Assembly: GCF_946480185.1 (NCBI RefSeq)
Contig: NZ_CAMLIG010000006.1
Location: 1-64,000 of the forward strand
Reading direction: 5' to 3'
DNA: 64,000 nucleotides
From: an uncultured Pedobacter sp.
GTDB taxonomy: Bacteria; Bacteroidota; Bacteroidia; Sphingobacteriales; Sphingobacteriaceae
Below are positions 41,541 through 50,237 of the stretch, piece after piece. Below the pieces are notes generated by a model. The model searched no databases, had not been told where the DNA came from, and worked only from the letters and a program-made list of their open reading frames with translations. Every line of letters starts with the position of its first letter. Position 1 is the stretch's first letter. A program made the position numbers and the translations under genes.

Positions 41541-43615
41541 TACTTCATATTTTGATAAGCAGCAAGACCGCTATCTAAAAAGTTGATATAATTTTTAACA
41601 TCTAAATTAAAAGCTTGAGGCTTCACCAGCACTTTTTGATCACTATTTAGCAACACATAATACGGTTGCGAATTAGTTTTAAAAGTTGAGGCCTGCAAAT
41701 CGCTCCACTTATTACCTAATGTTTTAATCGTTTTCCCAGACAAAGAAGATACATACTGCTCATTAGTAGGCAATTCTGTTTTATCATCTACATATAAAGA
41801 GATTAAAACATAATCATTTTTCAGCCTCTTCAATACCTCTTTATCGCTCCACACAGAAGCTTCCATTTTACGACAATTTACACAGCTGTGTCCGGTAAAA
41901 TCAATTAAAACAGGTTTGTTTTCCTTTTTTGCATAAGCCAAACCTTGCTCGTAATCAAAGAACGCATCTAAATTATAAGGTGCTTTAAATAAGCTCCCAT
42001 ACTTTTTTTGAACCGCATCTTGCTCAATTACTGGCGAAGATAAGGTATTAGAATATAAATCAAAATCTTGCGTAGTTTGTGGTGGCAACCATGCACTTAT
42101 TCCTTTTAAAGGTGCACCCCATAAACCCGGAATCATATACATGGTGAATGCAAAAGTAATAATTGCTAAAAACAACCTCGGAACGCTCACAAATTTCAAA
42201 TCGCTATCATGCGAAAATTTAATTTTTCCGATGAGGTAGAAACCTAACATTGCAAAAATTACAATCCAAAGCACTAAAAATATCTCACGGTCAAACAATT
42301 CCCAATGGTAAGCCAAGTCAACATTAGACAAAAACTTAAGAGACAAGGCCAGCTCTATAAAACCCAAAGACACCTTTACACTGTTTAACCAACCGCCAGA
42401 TTTTGGTAATGATTTCAACAACGATGGGAAAGCAGCAAACAAGGTAAAAGGAATTGCTAATGCCAATGAAAAACCAAACATCCCGATAGCGGGCCCCATA
42501 TATTGCCCCGTAGTTGCAGCCTGCACCAACAAAGTTCCAATAATTGGTCCGGTACAAGAGAAAGAAACCAAAGCCAAGGCAAAAGCCATAAAAAACAGTC
42601 CAACAAATCCATTATTATCAGACTTTTCGTCGATACGGTTTGTCCACGAGTTTGGTAACGTAATTTCAAAAGCGCCAAAAAATGATATAGCAAAAATCAC
42701 CAGTAGCACAAAAAACAAGAAATTAAAAAAGCCGTTGCTCGCCAACTCATTTAAAGCATCGGAACCAAAAAGCAGGGTAACTCCCATGCCCAAAAGCACA
42801 TAAATTACAATAATAAAAAAGCCATATAAACTGGCTTTTCTAATGGCTTCCGCTTTGCCACCTGCCTTTTTGGTAAAAAAACTAACCGTAAGTGGCAACA
42901 TTGGAAAAATACAAGGCATCAATAAAGCTAAAATTCCGCCTACAAAACCAGCGATAAAAATTGCCCATAAAGATTGTTGCTTTGCATTGTCAACTGTTTT
43001 AAAAACAGTTTTTGAGGTATCTACCGAAGCTGATGAATTTGTGTTTGCGCTAATAGTTTTTTGGTCTACCGAGTCGCTTTTAACGGCGGTATCTTTTAAA
43101 CTTGTTTCCGCTTGCGGATTTGTACTTGTTGAAGCATTACTTTGCGCTACCATAGCAGGCTTTCCACCCGCAACCTTTACCGAAAAATCAACATCTTCTG
43201 GTGGTAGGCACTGTTTATCATTACAAACCATAAACTCCAAAGTACCTTTAACTGTAACTTCGGGCTTTTTAAGCTTAATTTTTTGTTTAAAAACAACCCT
43301 ATGTTCATGCCATGATATTTCCATGGAGAAATTGCTATCATAAGCAGAAATTGCTTTTGGACTTTCTGTTGGTTTGCCCATTAATTCATAATCGGCACTT
43401 TTTGCAAAAGTAAAAGATGTTGGAATTGGCCCACCTTCTTTAATGTATTGCGAGTAAACATGCCAGCCTTTATCAATTTTTGCGGTGATGACGATGTTTG
43501 CCTCCTTTTCATTAATTGCTTCCGCAGCATAGCTCCAGGTAACTGGTTTTAAAATCTGCGCAAAGGCACAAATATTTAAAAGTAAAAGTGCCGAAATGGC
43601 AATGATTTTCTTCAT
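41540..43615 (-). CDS. dsbD: Thiol:disulfide interchange protein DsbD-like
   Basis: Carries reducing power from cytoplasmic thioredoxin across the inner membrane to periplasmic thiols, including cytochrome c maturation. The order is a signal peptide and DsbD-alpha-like domain (about residues 25-150, with a Cys pair in VCNDKQCLPPEDV), a Ser/Thr-rich linker, the CcdA-type membrane domain (about 215-500, with Cys in LMPCIFPMLP and SFSCTGPIIG) and a C-terminal thioredoxin domain with GHSCVNCRKME. The 691-aa length fits. It overlaps pfkA by one base and follows birA by 19 bp. Confidence 0.9.
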   Translation of the reverse strand: MKKIIAISALLLLNICAFAQILKPVTWSYAAEAINEKEANIVITAKIDKGWHVYSQYIKEGGPIPTSFTFAKSADYELMGKPTESPKAISAYDSNFSMEISWHEHRVVFKQKIKLKKPEVTVKGTLEFMVCNDKQCLPPEDVDFSVKVAGGKPAMVAQSNASTSTNPQAETSLKDTAVKSDSVDQKTISANTNSSASVDTSKTVFKTVDNAKQQSLWAIFIAGFVGGILALLMPCIFPMLPLTVSFFTKKAGGKAEAIRKASLYGFFIIVIYVLLGMGVTLLFGSDALNELASNGFFNFLFFVLLVIFAISFFGAFEITLPNSWTNRIDEKSDNNGFVGLFFMAFALALVSFSCTGPIIGTLLVQAATTGQYMGPAIGMFGFSLALAIPFTLFAAFPSLLKSLPKSGGWLNSVKVSLGFIELALSLKFLSNVDLAYHWELFDREIFLVLWIVIFAMLGFYLIGKIKFSHDSDLKFVSVPRLFLAIITFAFTMYMIPGLWGAPLKGISAWLPPQTTQDFDLYSNTLSSPVIEQDAVQKKYGSLFKAPYNLDAFFDYEQGLAYAKKENKPVLIDFTGHSCVNCRKMEASVWSDKEVLKRLKNDYVLISLYVDDKTELPTNEQYVSSLSGKTIKTLGNKWSDLQASTFKTNSQPYYVLLNSDQKVLVKPQAFNLDVKNYINFLDSGLAAYQNMK

Positions 43616-43634
43616 TTAGTCTGTTTTCTTATCT

Positions 43635-44402
43635 CTAATCAAAAATAAAACTCACTTGTTTAAGATCAAGTGAGTTTACCCCGTCATCGGTTTGTAATAA
43701 AAGATAGCCTTCTTCGCTAACTCCCTTAATTGAACCGCTATATATTCTATCATTAATAGCATATTGGTGAACTTCATTTAAACGGTATAACCTACTTAAA
43801 TACTCCGCATCCAAGCATTTAATATCTTCTTTTAATTGTAGATATCTAATTTCAATGCTTTTGCAAAGCTCGCTTAATAAATCGTTAAGCTCATAATTAT
43901 GATGTAAGATTTTAGATAAGGATGTTGCCCTAAATAAACCGCTACTAAAATTTTGCTGATTTACATTAATTCCAATACCAACAATACTTGATTTTAAATG
44001 CTGTCCGCTTACTATATTTTCAATTAGCACCCCACCAAGTTTTTGGTTTTTATAATAAATATCATTTGGCCATTTAATTTTGCAATCGTCGCCAATAATA
44101 ACCCTCAAACAATCGTTAATGCCAAGTGAAACAGCTTTATTTAAGTAAAATTGTTGGTGTATATTAATAAATATTGGGTTAAATAATATACTTATGGTTA
44201 GGTTTTTTCCTTTCTCTGCTTCCCAAACATTACTTTGTTGTCCTCTGCCAGCAAACTGGTGGTCTGCCATAATAACAGTCCCCTCTGCCAATGGCTTAGT
44301 ATTTGAAAGCTTTTTTCGCAAATAATTATTGGTAGAATCAATTTCAGAAAGTTTTACCAAACTTTGTCCAACGAATAGTGTTAAAATTGTGTTATTTTGC
44401 AA
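43635..44402 (-). CDS. birA: Biotin--[acetyl-CoA-carboxylase] ligase, no HTH
   Basis: Attaches biotin to carboxylase subunits via biotinyl-AMP. The catalytic core shows GRGQQSNVWEAEKGKNLTIS, KIKWPNDIYYKNQKLGGVLIE and the C-terminal SH3-like domain (YSGSIKGVSEEGYLLLQTDDG). The N-terminal DNA-binding domain of E. coli BirA is absent, so it is a monofunctional ligase. The frame begins with TTG at 44402; an upstream in-frame TAA and the lack of ATG before the core leave TTG as the best start. It is divergent from rsfS. Confidence 0.93.
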   Translation of the reverse strand: MQNNTILTLFVGQSLVKLSEIDSTNNYLRKKLSNTKPLAEGTVIMADHQFAGRGQQSNVWEAEKGKNLTISILFNPIFINIHQQFYLNKAVSLGINDCLRVIIGDDCKIKWPNDIYYKNQKLGGVLIENIVSGQHLKSSIVGIGINVNQQNFSSGLFRATSLSKILHHNYELNDLLSELCKSIEIRYLQLKEDIKCLDAEYLSRLYRLNEVHQYAINDRIYSGSIKGVSEEGYLLLQTDDGVNSLDLKQVSFIFD

Positions 44403-44430
44403 TGTTTAATATTTTATATATTATAAAGCT

Positions 44431-44463
44431 CAAAACTAATTTTTTTTGATGGTAAAAAACAAA
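44431..44463 (-). promoter_or_regulatory. Candidate promoter of birA
   Basis: Minus-strand TAGTTTTG (44431-44438) fits the -7 box; TTTG lies 21 nt upstream (44460-44463). It overlaps the start of the divergent rsfS gene. Confidence 0.4.
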
Positions 44464-44823
44464 ATTGCTAATCAATCTACCAGCTTATCCGAAGCTATAG
44501 TGCATGGAATACAGGAAAAAAAAGGTAATGATATTGTAAGGCTCGATCTTAGAAATATTCATAGTTCTGTGGCCGATTTTTTTGTAATCTGCCATGCAGA
44601 ATCCACTACACAGGTAAAAGCCATTGCAGACAGTATTGAAAAAGAAGTATATAAAGCAACCAGTGAAGATCCTTTTAGAAAAGAAGGGTTTCAGAATGCT
44701 GAATGGATAATCTTGGATTATTTGGATGTTGTTGTGCATATTTTTAAAACAGATAAAAGAGAATTTTACGGAATTGAGGATTTATGGGGCGATGCCGAGT
44801 TGAAATCCTACCAAAGTGCTTAA
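44446..44823 (+). CDS. rsfS: Ribosome silencing factor RsfS
   Basis: A 125-residue factor that binds ribosomal protein L14 and blocks subunit joining in poor growth conditions. [20 protein letters not shown] and [32 protein letters not shown] are characteristic of the RsfS/YbeB/Iojap family. It leads a plus-strand group with ftsH and the LUD gene, the typical order in Bacteroidota as I recall it. Confidence 0.95.
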   Translation: MMVKNKIANQSTSLSEAIVHGIQEKKGNDIVRLDLRNIHSSVADFFVICHAESTTQVKAIADSIEKEVYKATSEDPFRKEGFQNAEWIILDYLDVVVHIFKTDKREFYGIEDLWGDAELKSYQSA

Positions 44824-44852
44824 TTAAAAGCACTTGTTTTACAAAAATCGAG

Positions 44853-46943
44853 ATGAAAGAAAATACAGATAATAAAAGACCATTGAAAAAGGTTCCAACA
44901 AAAAAATTGATGCCAAAGCCACCTAAATTTAATATTATGTGGGTTTATGGCGTAATTATATTGGCCATACTTGGTGTTCAGTTTTTTATGAGCAGTAATA
45001 ATGCCCGATTGATTACTTATCAAAAGTTTGAAAACGAAATGCTTAAACCTGGTGATGTTGACAAAATTGTTGCCTACAAGCAAGAAGATTTAGTTATTGC
45101 CGAGGTTTACATTAAAAAAGACAAGCTGAACGAGCCTAAATACAAAGATTTAAAAGACCGTAATAACTTTTCTATTTCGGGTACAAGTCCACAGTATTAT
45201 TTTACAGATGGTTCGTTTGAGTCTTTACAGGCAAGGTTAAAAGCTTCGCAAGAAAATGTACCGGATGAAGCAAAAGTATCGTTGACTTACGAGTCCAGAA
45301 CAAGTCCTTTCTCATCTCTGTTTTGGTCATTTATTGTTCCAATTGTAATTTTTGCACTGGTTTGGATATTTATTATGCGCCGTATGGGCGGCGGAGCCGG
45401 AGGTGGTGGCGGAGGTCAAATCTTCAATATCGGGAAATCAAAGGCAACTTTATTTGATAAAGAATCTCAAGTGAGCATTACTTTTAGTGATGTTGCAGGT
45501 TTAGAAGAGGCAAAACAGGAGGTGATGGAGATTGTCGATTTCCTTAAAAATCCCAAGAAATACACAAATCTCGGAGGTAAAATTCCTAAAGGCGCATTGC
45601 TAGTCGGTTCGCCGGGTACGGGTAAAACCTTAATGGCAAAAGCCGTTGCTGGCGAGGCTCAAGTTCCTTTTTTCTCCCTATCGGGATCTGATTTTGTAGA
45701 AATGTTTGTAGGTGTTGGAGCTTCACGTGTGAGAGATTTGTTTAAGCAGGCCAAAGAAAAAGCACCTTGTATTATTTTTATTGATGAGATTGATGCCATT
45801 GGTAGAGCCAGAGGTAAAAACAGTATGGTGGGCGGAAACGACGAACGTGAAAATACTTTAAATCAGCTTTTGGTAGAAATGGATGGTTTCGGTACCGATT
45901 CTGGAATTATCATTATGGCGGCAACCAACCGTCCTGATGTATTAGATTCTGCTTTATTGAGACCAGGTCGTTTTGACAGACAAATCTCTATTGATAAGCC
46001 AGATTTGGTAGGAAGAGAGCAAATTTTTAAAGTTCATTTGCAACCGCTAAAATTAGCAGAAGGTGTTGATCCTAAAAAACTATCTGCACAAACACCGGGT
46101 TTTGCCGGTGCAGAAATTGCTAACGTTTGTAATGAAGCCGCTTTAATTGCCGCCCGTAGAAATAAAGAAGCTGTTGACATGCAAGATTTTCAGGATGCAG
46201 TTGACCGGGTAATTGGTGGTTTAGAGAAAAAAAATAAAATCATTTCTCCAGAAGAGAAGAAAATTGTTGCTTACCATGAAGCTGGTCACGCTATTGCAGG
46301 TTGGTTTTTAGAACATGCGGATCCTTTGGTTAAAGTTTCCATTGTTCCACGTGGCGTTGCTGCTTTAGGTTATGCGCAGTACTTACCAAAAGAGCAGTTC
46401 TTATATACAACTGAGCAACTTTCTGACGGCATGTGTATGACCATGGGCGGACGTGTTGCCGAGGATTTAACTTTCGGAAAAATATCAACCGGTGCTCAAA
46501 ATGATTTAGAGCGCATTACCAAATTGGCTTATGCCATGGTTAGTCTTTACGGAATGAGCGAAAAAGTAGGTAACGTTTCTTTTAACGACCAAGGTGGCGA
46601 GTATAATTTCAGCAAACCCTACTCTGATAAAACTGCAGAACTAATTGACTCTGAGGTAAGAGAGTTGATTAAAGGAGTTTATCAAAAAACTAAAGACTTA
46701 CTCATCGAGAAAAAAGATGGTTTAGAAGCCTTAGCGGTTAAATTGTTGGAGAAAGAAATCCTTTTCCAAAGTGACTTAGAGGAGATTTTGGGTAAACGTC
46801 CGTTTGATAACCGCACCACTTATGATGAATTTGTAAACGGTAAAGAAGGCGGTGACCAAAGCATTATTGCAGAAAATATCCATCCAGAACCCGTTGGCGA
46901 TTCTACAGAGCCATTAAAGGCAGAATCATCAGAAATAGCTTAA
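44853..46943 (+). CDS. ftsH: ATP-dependent zinc metalloprotease FtsH
   Basis: Inner-membrane AAA+ protease that degrades damaged and regulatory proteins. Membrane helices near residues 30-48 ([20 protein letters not shown]) and 165-185 flank a periplasmic domain. The AAA domain contains Walker A GSPGTGKT, Walker B FIDEIDAI, and the SRH; the zinc site is HEAGHA with a downstream Asp. I start at the ATG at 44853 (MKENTDNK), 29 bp past the rsfS stop; the open frame reaches back to 44784 inside rsfS. The Gly-rich stretch [14 protein letters not shown] just before the AAA domain is usual in this phylum. Confidence 0.97.
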   Translation: MKENTDNKRPLKKVPTKKLMPKPPKFNIMWVYGVIILAILGVQFFMSSNNARLITYQKFENEMLKPGDVDKIVAYKQEDLVIAEVYIKKDKLNEPKYKDLKDRNNFSISGTSPQYYFTDGSFESLQARLKASQENVPDEAKVSLTYESRTSPFSSLFWSFIVPIVIFALVWIFIMRRMGGGAGGGGGGQIFNIGKSKATLFDKESQVSITFSDVAGLEEAKQEVMEIVDFLKNPKKYTNLGGKIPKGALLVGSPGTGKTLMAKAVAGEAQVPFFSLSGSDFVEMFVGVGASRVRDLFKQAKEKAPCIIFIDEIDAIGRARGKNSMVGGNDERENTLNQLLVEMDGFGTDSGIIIMAATNRPDVLDSALLRPGRFDRQISIDKPDLVGREQIFKVHLQPLKLAEGVDPKKLSAQTPGFAGAEIANVCNEAALIAARRNKEAVDMQDFQDAVDRVIGGLEKKNKIISPEEKKIVAYHEAGHAIAGWFLEHADPLVKVSIVPRGVAALGYAQYLPKEQFLYTTEQLSDGMCMTMGGRVAEDLTFGKISTGAQNDLERITKLAYAMVSLYGMSEKVGNVSFNDQGGEYNFSKPYSDKTAELIDSEVRELIKGVYQKTKDLLIEKKDGLEALAVKLLEKEILFQSDLEEILGKRPFDNRTTYDEFVNGKEGGDQSIIAENIHPEPVGDSTEPLKAESSEIA

Positions 46944-46953
46944 ATTATTATAC

Positions 46954-46989
46954 CAAGCGCCGATTTTATTAATCGGCGCTTGATTTTTT
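46954..46989 (+). terminator. Terminator after ftsH
   Basis: CAAGCGCCGATT (46954-46965) and AATCGGCGCTTG (46971-46982) form a 12-bp stem with a 5-nt loop, followed by ATTTTTT. It lies 10 bp past the ftsH stop and before the LUD gene, so the LUD gene may have reduced or independent expression. Confidence 0.88.
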
Positions 46990-47009
46990 ATATAAATTCC
47001 TTTTTTTAA

Positions 47010-47660
47010 ATGAAGGACACCACAACTCCCAAAGAACAACTTCTAAAAAAAATTAGGAAGGCGTTATTAGAAAAACGCGATAATCCTTATCCTAATTTAG
47101 AAGACATGCCTTTATATCCGGAAACGGATGAAATGCTGGAGGTAATCTTTGCCGAAGAACTCACTAAAGTAAATGGCACTTTTGTTTATTGCGAGAGCGA
47201 GATTCATTTTATAGAAAATATGCTGCAATTGGCAGAAGAAAAAAAATGGCGTAAAATATATTGCTGGGAGCCCGCCTTACAAGATTTATTAAAAACTTAC
47301 GAATACCCTTTTTACGCTACCGATAAAGATTTTGAGTTGGCAGAAGTTGGCTTAACACTTTGCGAATCCTTAATTGCGAGAAACGGCTCTGTACTATTGA
47401 GCAACGGAAATGCAGCCGGACGCAGATTAAGCATTTATCCGCACCAACATGTGGTGGTTGCATACGCATCGCAATTGGTATTAGATTTAAAGGATGCTTT
47501 TAAGCTTCTTAAAGAAAAATATGGCAACAACCTGCCAAGCATGGTGTCTGTAACTACAGGGCCAAGCCGAACAGCAGATATTGAAAAAACGTTGGTTTTA
47601 GGCGCACATGGCCCAAAAGAGCTATTTGTTTTTTTATTGGACGATTTAAATTTGGCTTAA
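47010..47660 (+). CDS. LUD domain protein (LutC/YkgG-like)
   Basis: A 216-residue protein of the LUD (lactate utilisation) superfamily. GLTLCESLIARNGSVLLSNG, AYASQLVLDLKDAF and VTTGPSRTADIEKTLVLGAHGP are the family blocks. LutC takes part in lactate oxidation with LutA and LutB in Bacillus, but lone LUD genes next to ftsH are common in this phylum and their role is unclear. Stop codons of this gene and of the histidine kinase gene are 5 bp apart and convergent, with no visible terminator between them. Confidence 0.88.
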   Translation: MKDTTTPKEQLLKKIRKALLEKRDNPYPNLEDMPLYPETDEMLEVIFAEELTKVNGTFVYCESEIHFIENMLQLAEEKKWRKIYCWEPALQDLLKTYEYPFYATDKDFELAEVGLTLCESLIARNGSVLLSNGNAAGRRLSIYPHQHVVVAYASQLVLDLKDAFKLLKEKYGNNLPSMVSVTTGPSRTADIEKTLVLGAHGPKELFVFLLDDLNLA

Positions 47661-47665
47661 CAAAG

Positions 47666-49969
47666 CTAAATTGGCAAAGTAAAATAAAAAGTTGATCCTT
47701 TTCCAATTTCGCTATACACCCCTATTTCGCCTTGGTGCTTTTTAATAATTTCTGAAGCAATATAAAGTCCTATTCCAAATCCGGGAAAAGTTTTTTCATT
47801 TTTCCCTTCTACCCGATAAAAGCGTTCAAAAATTTTACTCTGATTTGCAGGGCTTATCCCAATACCAAAATCCTTAACGCATACCATAGCCTCGTTTTCT
47901 GAAGACTTTAGGCTAACTTCAACTTGCATGGCATTTGGGGAGTATTTAACGGCATTTGTTAAAAAATTAACAACTACCTGCCGAACGTTTTCTTCATCGG
48001 CAAATACATCAACTTGATCTTCTGCAGTAAAATTAATTTCATTTTGCGGGTTAATGTGCTGAATTTCAGAAATGACCTCGGTGATCAAAGTATTCAGATT
48101 AAACTCGGCTTTTCTCAGTTGCAAACTGCCGGTTTTAATTTTGGAAACGTCCAGTAAATCAGCTACTAAAGTTGTTAGGCTTTCAATTTGTTTATGCACT
48201 ACTTTTAACGAGCTTTTTAAGAACGGATCTCCCGTGTTTCTGTATTTCTGTTCTAAAAGTTGAACATACCCTTTTATAGAAGTAATAGGAGTTTTTAATT
48301 CATGGCTTGCCATACTAATAAAGTAATCCTTTTGCTCGTCAAGCTCCTTCATCTCTTGAATATCGGTACTTGTGCCTACCCACATGGTTATTCCTCCATT
48401 GCTGTCTCTTAGTGCTTTTGCTCTACTCAGCTGCCATCTGTAAGCCCCGTCTTTGCGTTTAAAGCGATGTTCAAAAATAAAATCCTTTCCAGTTTTTATT
48501 GATTCTTCCCAAAGGCGAAGGTTCTCGGCTCTATCATCCGGGTGCACAATGATGATCCAATTATCATTAATAAGAATACTTTCATCTAAACCGGAGTATT
48601 TATAAACCGATTGGTTAAAATAATAAAGATGGCCATCCACATCACTTATCCACACAAACTGAGGCATTTCGTCTGCAAGCAAGCGAAATTTCTCTTCTCT
48701 GTCAATTAAATCCTGCTGGTTCTTTTTATCCTGAGTGATGTCTCGGATAGTTCCTATCAATCTCTCTGGTAAGCCATTGCTGTCTTTAAACAATTTCCCG
48801 TTTACATCAATCCAATGTAAAGATCCATCCTCCCATAAAATTCTACTTTGGTAGCTCAATACACCAGTTTGTAATACCCTGTCATGTGCATCATTTCTGA
48901 TTTTGCTGTCATACGGATGTAGATGTTGTGCAATTAACTTACTTGTTAATAAACTGGGGTCATCGTATCCAAAAATGGCAGCATATTGAGCATCAAAAAC
49001 CCCCTCGCTTCTTTTGTAATCATATTCCCAAACGGCAAGCTCTGTTGCTTCAATTACAATATTCAGTTTTTGTTCACTTTCTTGAACTTTTTGCAGCGCT
49101 AGTACTGATGAAGTAACATCAGATGCCGTAGCAACTATATTAACAACTTTACCTTCTGAATTTTTTACAGCTTCAAAAACAAAATTCAAATAAAATTCTT
49201 CCATAACCCCATTTCTGGGTAAACTTACAAGCTGTTCATTTGCAACAAATCTTTTTCCGGTTTGGTAAACTTCGTTCAAAAGGGATTCAAATCCTTGCCC
49301 CTTAATCTCGTGAAAACCGTCAAACACCGGTTTATGAATCACTTCATTTAACTGTTTGCCCCAAAGCTTTAGCATTAGTTCATTAATAATATCAACAACA
49401 TGGTTCTCGCCGGTTAAAATGCACATAGCAATAGGCGTTTGCATAATATTTTGATAATATCGTTGGTTTACAAGTTCAAGTTCCTTTCTCCTGTTAACTT
49501 CCGCGGTTGTTTCTACACATGATGTAAAAATACCGGATATCTTACCGTCTTCATCAATAATTGGACTGTGACTAAAAGTCCAATAGATATCTTCAATTTT
49601 TCCGTTACGATAAAACGGGATGAGTTGGTTTTCGCTCCATGTAGCCACACCCGTGGTTAAAACCTGAACCATCATTGGGTGGATAATGTGCCAAATTTCT
49701 GGCCAAGCATCTTCCCCTTTTTGTCCCAACATAAAAGGATGTTTTCCTTCGATGCCCAAACTTGGCCGATAGGCATCATTATAAAAGCAAATAAAATCCT
49801 CTCCCCAAAACAAAAATTTCGGAAATTTAGAGTTAAGGATAATACTAAGTGTTGTTTTTAAACTTTGAGGCCAGTTTCGCGGATTACCTAAAGTAGTTTG
49901 TGACCAATCTTTTTCGCGAATAAGTTTACCCATTTCGCCACCGGCCGAGATAAAATTTAGTTGATTCAT
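47666..49969 (-). CDS. Multi-PAS sensor histidine kinase
   Basis: A cytoplasmic 767-residue sensor kinase. Four PAS-like modules occupy about residues 25-150, 165-280, 290-410 and 420-540, with clear PAC ends such as LIGTIRDITQDKK and MWVGTSTDIQEMK. HisKA shows FISMASHELKTPITSIKGYV with phospho-acceptor His556. The HATPase has NAVKYSP (N box), VKDFGIGISP (G1) and FPGFGIGLYI (G2). There are no membrane segments, so the signal is cytoplasmic or comes through PAS ligands such as redox or small molecules. No cognate regulator adjoins it: the flanking genes are LUD and thr. Confidence 0.93.
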   Translation of the reverse strand: MNQLNFISAGGEMGKLIREKDWSQTTLGNPRNWPQSLKTTLSIILNSKFPKFLFWGEDFICFYNDAYRPSLGIEGKHPFMLGQKGEDAWPEIWHIIHPMMVQVLTTGVATWSENQLIPFYRNGKIEDIYWTFSHSPIIDEDGKISGIFTSCVETTAEVNRRKELELVNQRYYQNIMQTPIAMCILTGENHVVDIINELMLKLWGKQLNEVIHKPVFDGFHEIKGQGFESLLNEVYQTGKRFVANEQLVSLPRNGVMEEFYLNFVFEAVKNSEGKVVNIVATASDVTSSVLALQKVQESEQKLNIVIEATELAVWEYDYKRSEGVFDAQYAAIFGYDDPSLLTSKLIAQHLHPYDSKIRNDAHDRVLQTGVLSYQSRILWEDGSLHWIDVNGKLFKDSNGLPERLIGTIRDITQDKKNQQDLIDREEKFRLLADEMPQFVWISDVDGHLYYFNQSVYKYSGLDESILINDNWIIIVHPDDRAENLRLWEESIKTGKDFIFEHRFKRKDGAYRWQLSRAKALRDSNGGITMWVGTSTDIQEMKELDEQKDYFISMASHELKTPITSIKGYVQLLEQKYRNTGDPFLKSSLKVVHKQIESLTTLVADLLDVSKIKTGSLQLRKAEFNLNTLITEVISEIQHINPQNEINFTAEDQVDVFADEENVRQVVVNFLTNAVKYSPNAMQVEVSLKSSENEAMVCVKDFGIGISPANQSKIFERFYRVEGKNEKTFPGFGIGLYIASEIIKKHQGEIGVYSEIGKGSTFYFTLPI

Positions 49970-50056
49970 ATATAAAATCTGGTACTGAGACCTTTGTTAA
50001 CCATAAATAGATGGATGCAATAGAATGTTTTTCGAAGAATAAATATCGTTTAAAAA

Positions 50057-50087
50057 TTTGCAATTAAAAATTGAAATATTAGCTTTG
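50057..50087 (+). promoter_or_regulatory. Consensus promoter of the thr operon
   Basis: TTTG (50057-50060), a 19-nt spacer and TAGCTTTG (50080-50087) match the Bacteroidota consensus exactly. The expected transcription start, about 50092-50095, is some 12 nt before the leader peptide ATG. Confidence 0.85.
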
Positions 50088-50106
50088 GCGTATCAAATTC
50101 AAAAAG

Positions 50107-50157
50107 ATGATTTTTACAACCACATTTACTACAATAACCAATACGCTTTTAGCGTAA
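50107..50157 (+). CDS. thr operon leader peptide
   Basis: A 16-codon frame encoding MIFTTTFTTITNTLLA and ending in TAA. Seven of 16 residues are threonine (ACA, ACC, ACA, ACT, ACA, ACC, ACG) and two are isoleucine. It lies between a consensus promoter and an attenuator terminator ahead of thrA. This matches the enteric thr operon logic, in which ribosome stalling at Thr (and Ile) codons allows readthrough. The frame is too short for standard gene finding. Its function is inference from composition and placement. Confidence 0.85.
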   Translation: MIFTTTFTTITNTLLA

Positions 50158-50226
50158 AGGAAGGTAGTTTATGGTTTAAAATAACATATCCAGCGCCTTC
50201 CGATAAAACGGGAGGCGTTTTTTTTT
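50128..50226 (+). terminator. thr attenuator: antiterminator and terminator
   Basis: The terminator is CGCCTTCCG (50194-50202) with CGGGAGGCG (50209-50217), a 9-bp stem with one G-T pair, then nine T (50218-50226). GGAAGG (50159-50164), just past the leader stop, pairs with CCTTCC (50196-50201) inside the terminator's 5' arm and serves as the antiterminator. ACTAC (50128-50132) in the leader peptide can pair with GTAGT (50164-50168), giving a competing pre-emptor, and ACGCT/AGCGT (50143-50147/50151-50155) can hairpin over the leader stop. Confidence 0.82.
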
Positions 50227-50237
50227 AATATATTGAA

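Noticed and set aside
42843..43343. 166-residue plus-strand frame inside dsbD
   Set aside because: Antisense to a well-supported DsbD domain, without any recognisable domain.
44784..44852. Upstream start of ftsH
   Set aside because: It would overlap the end of rsfS and adds 23 residues absent from FtsH. ATG at 44853 is preferred.
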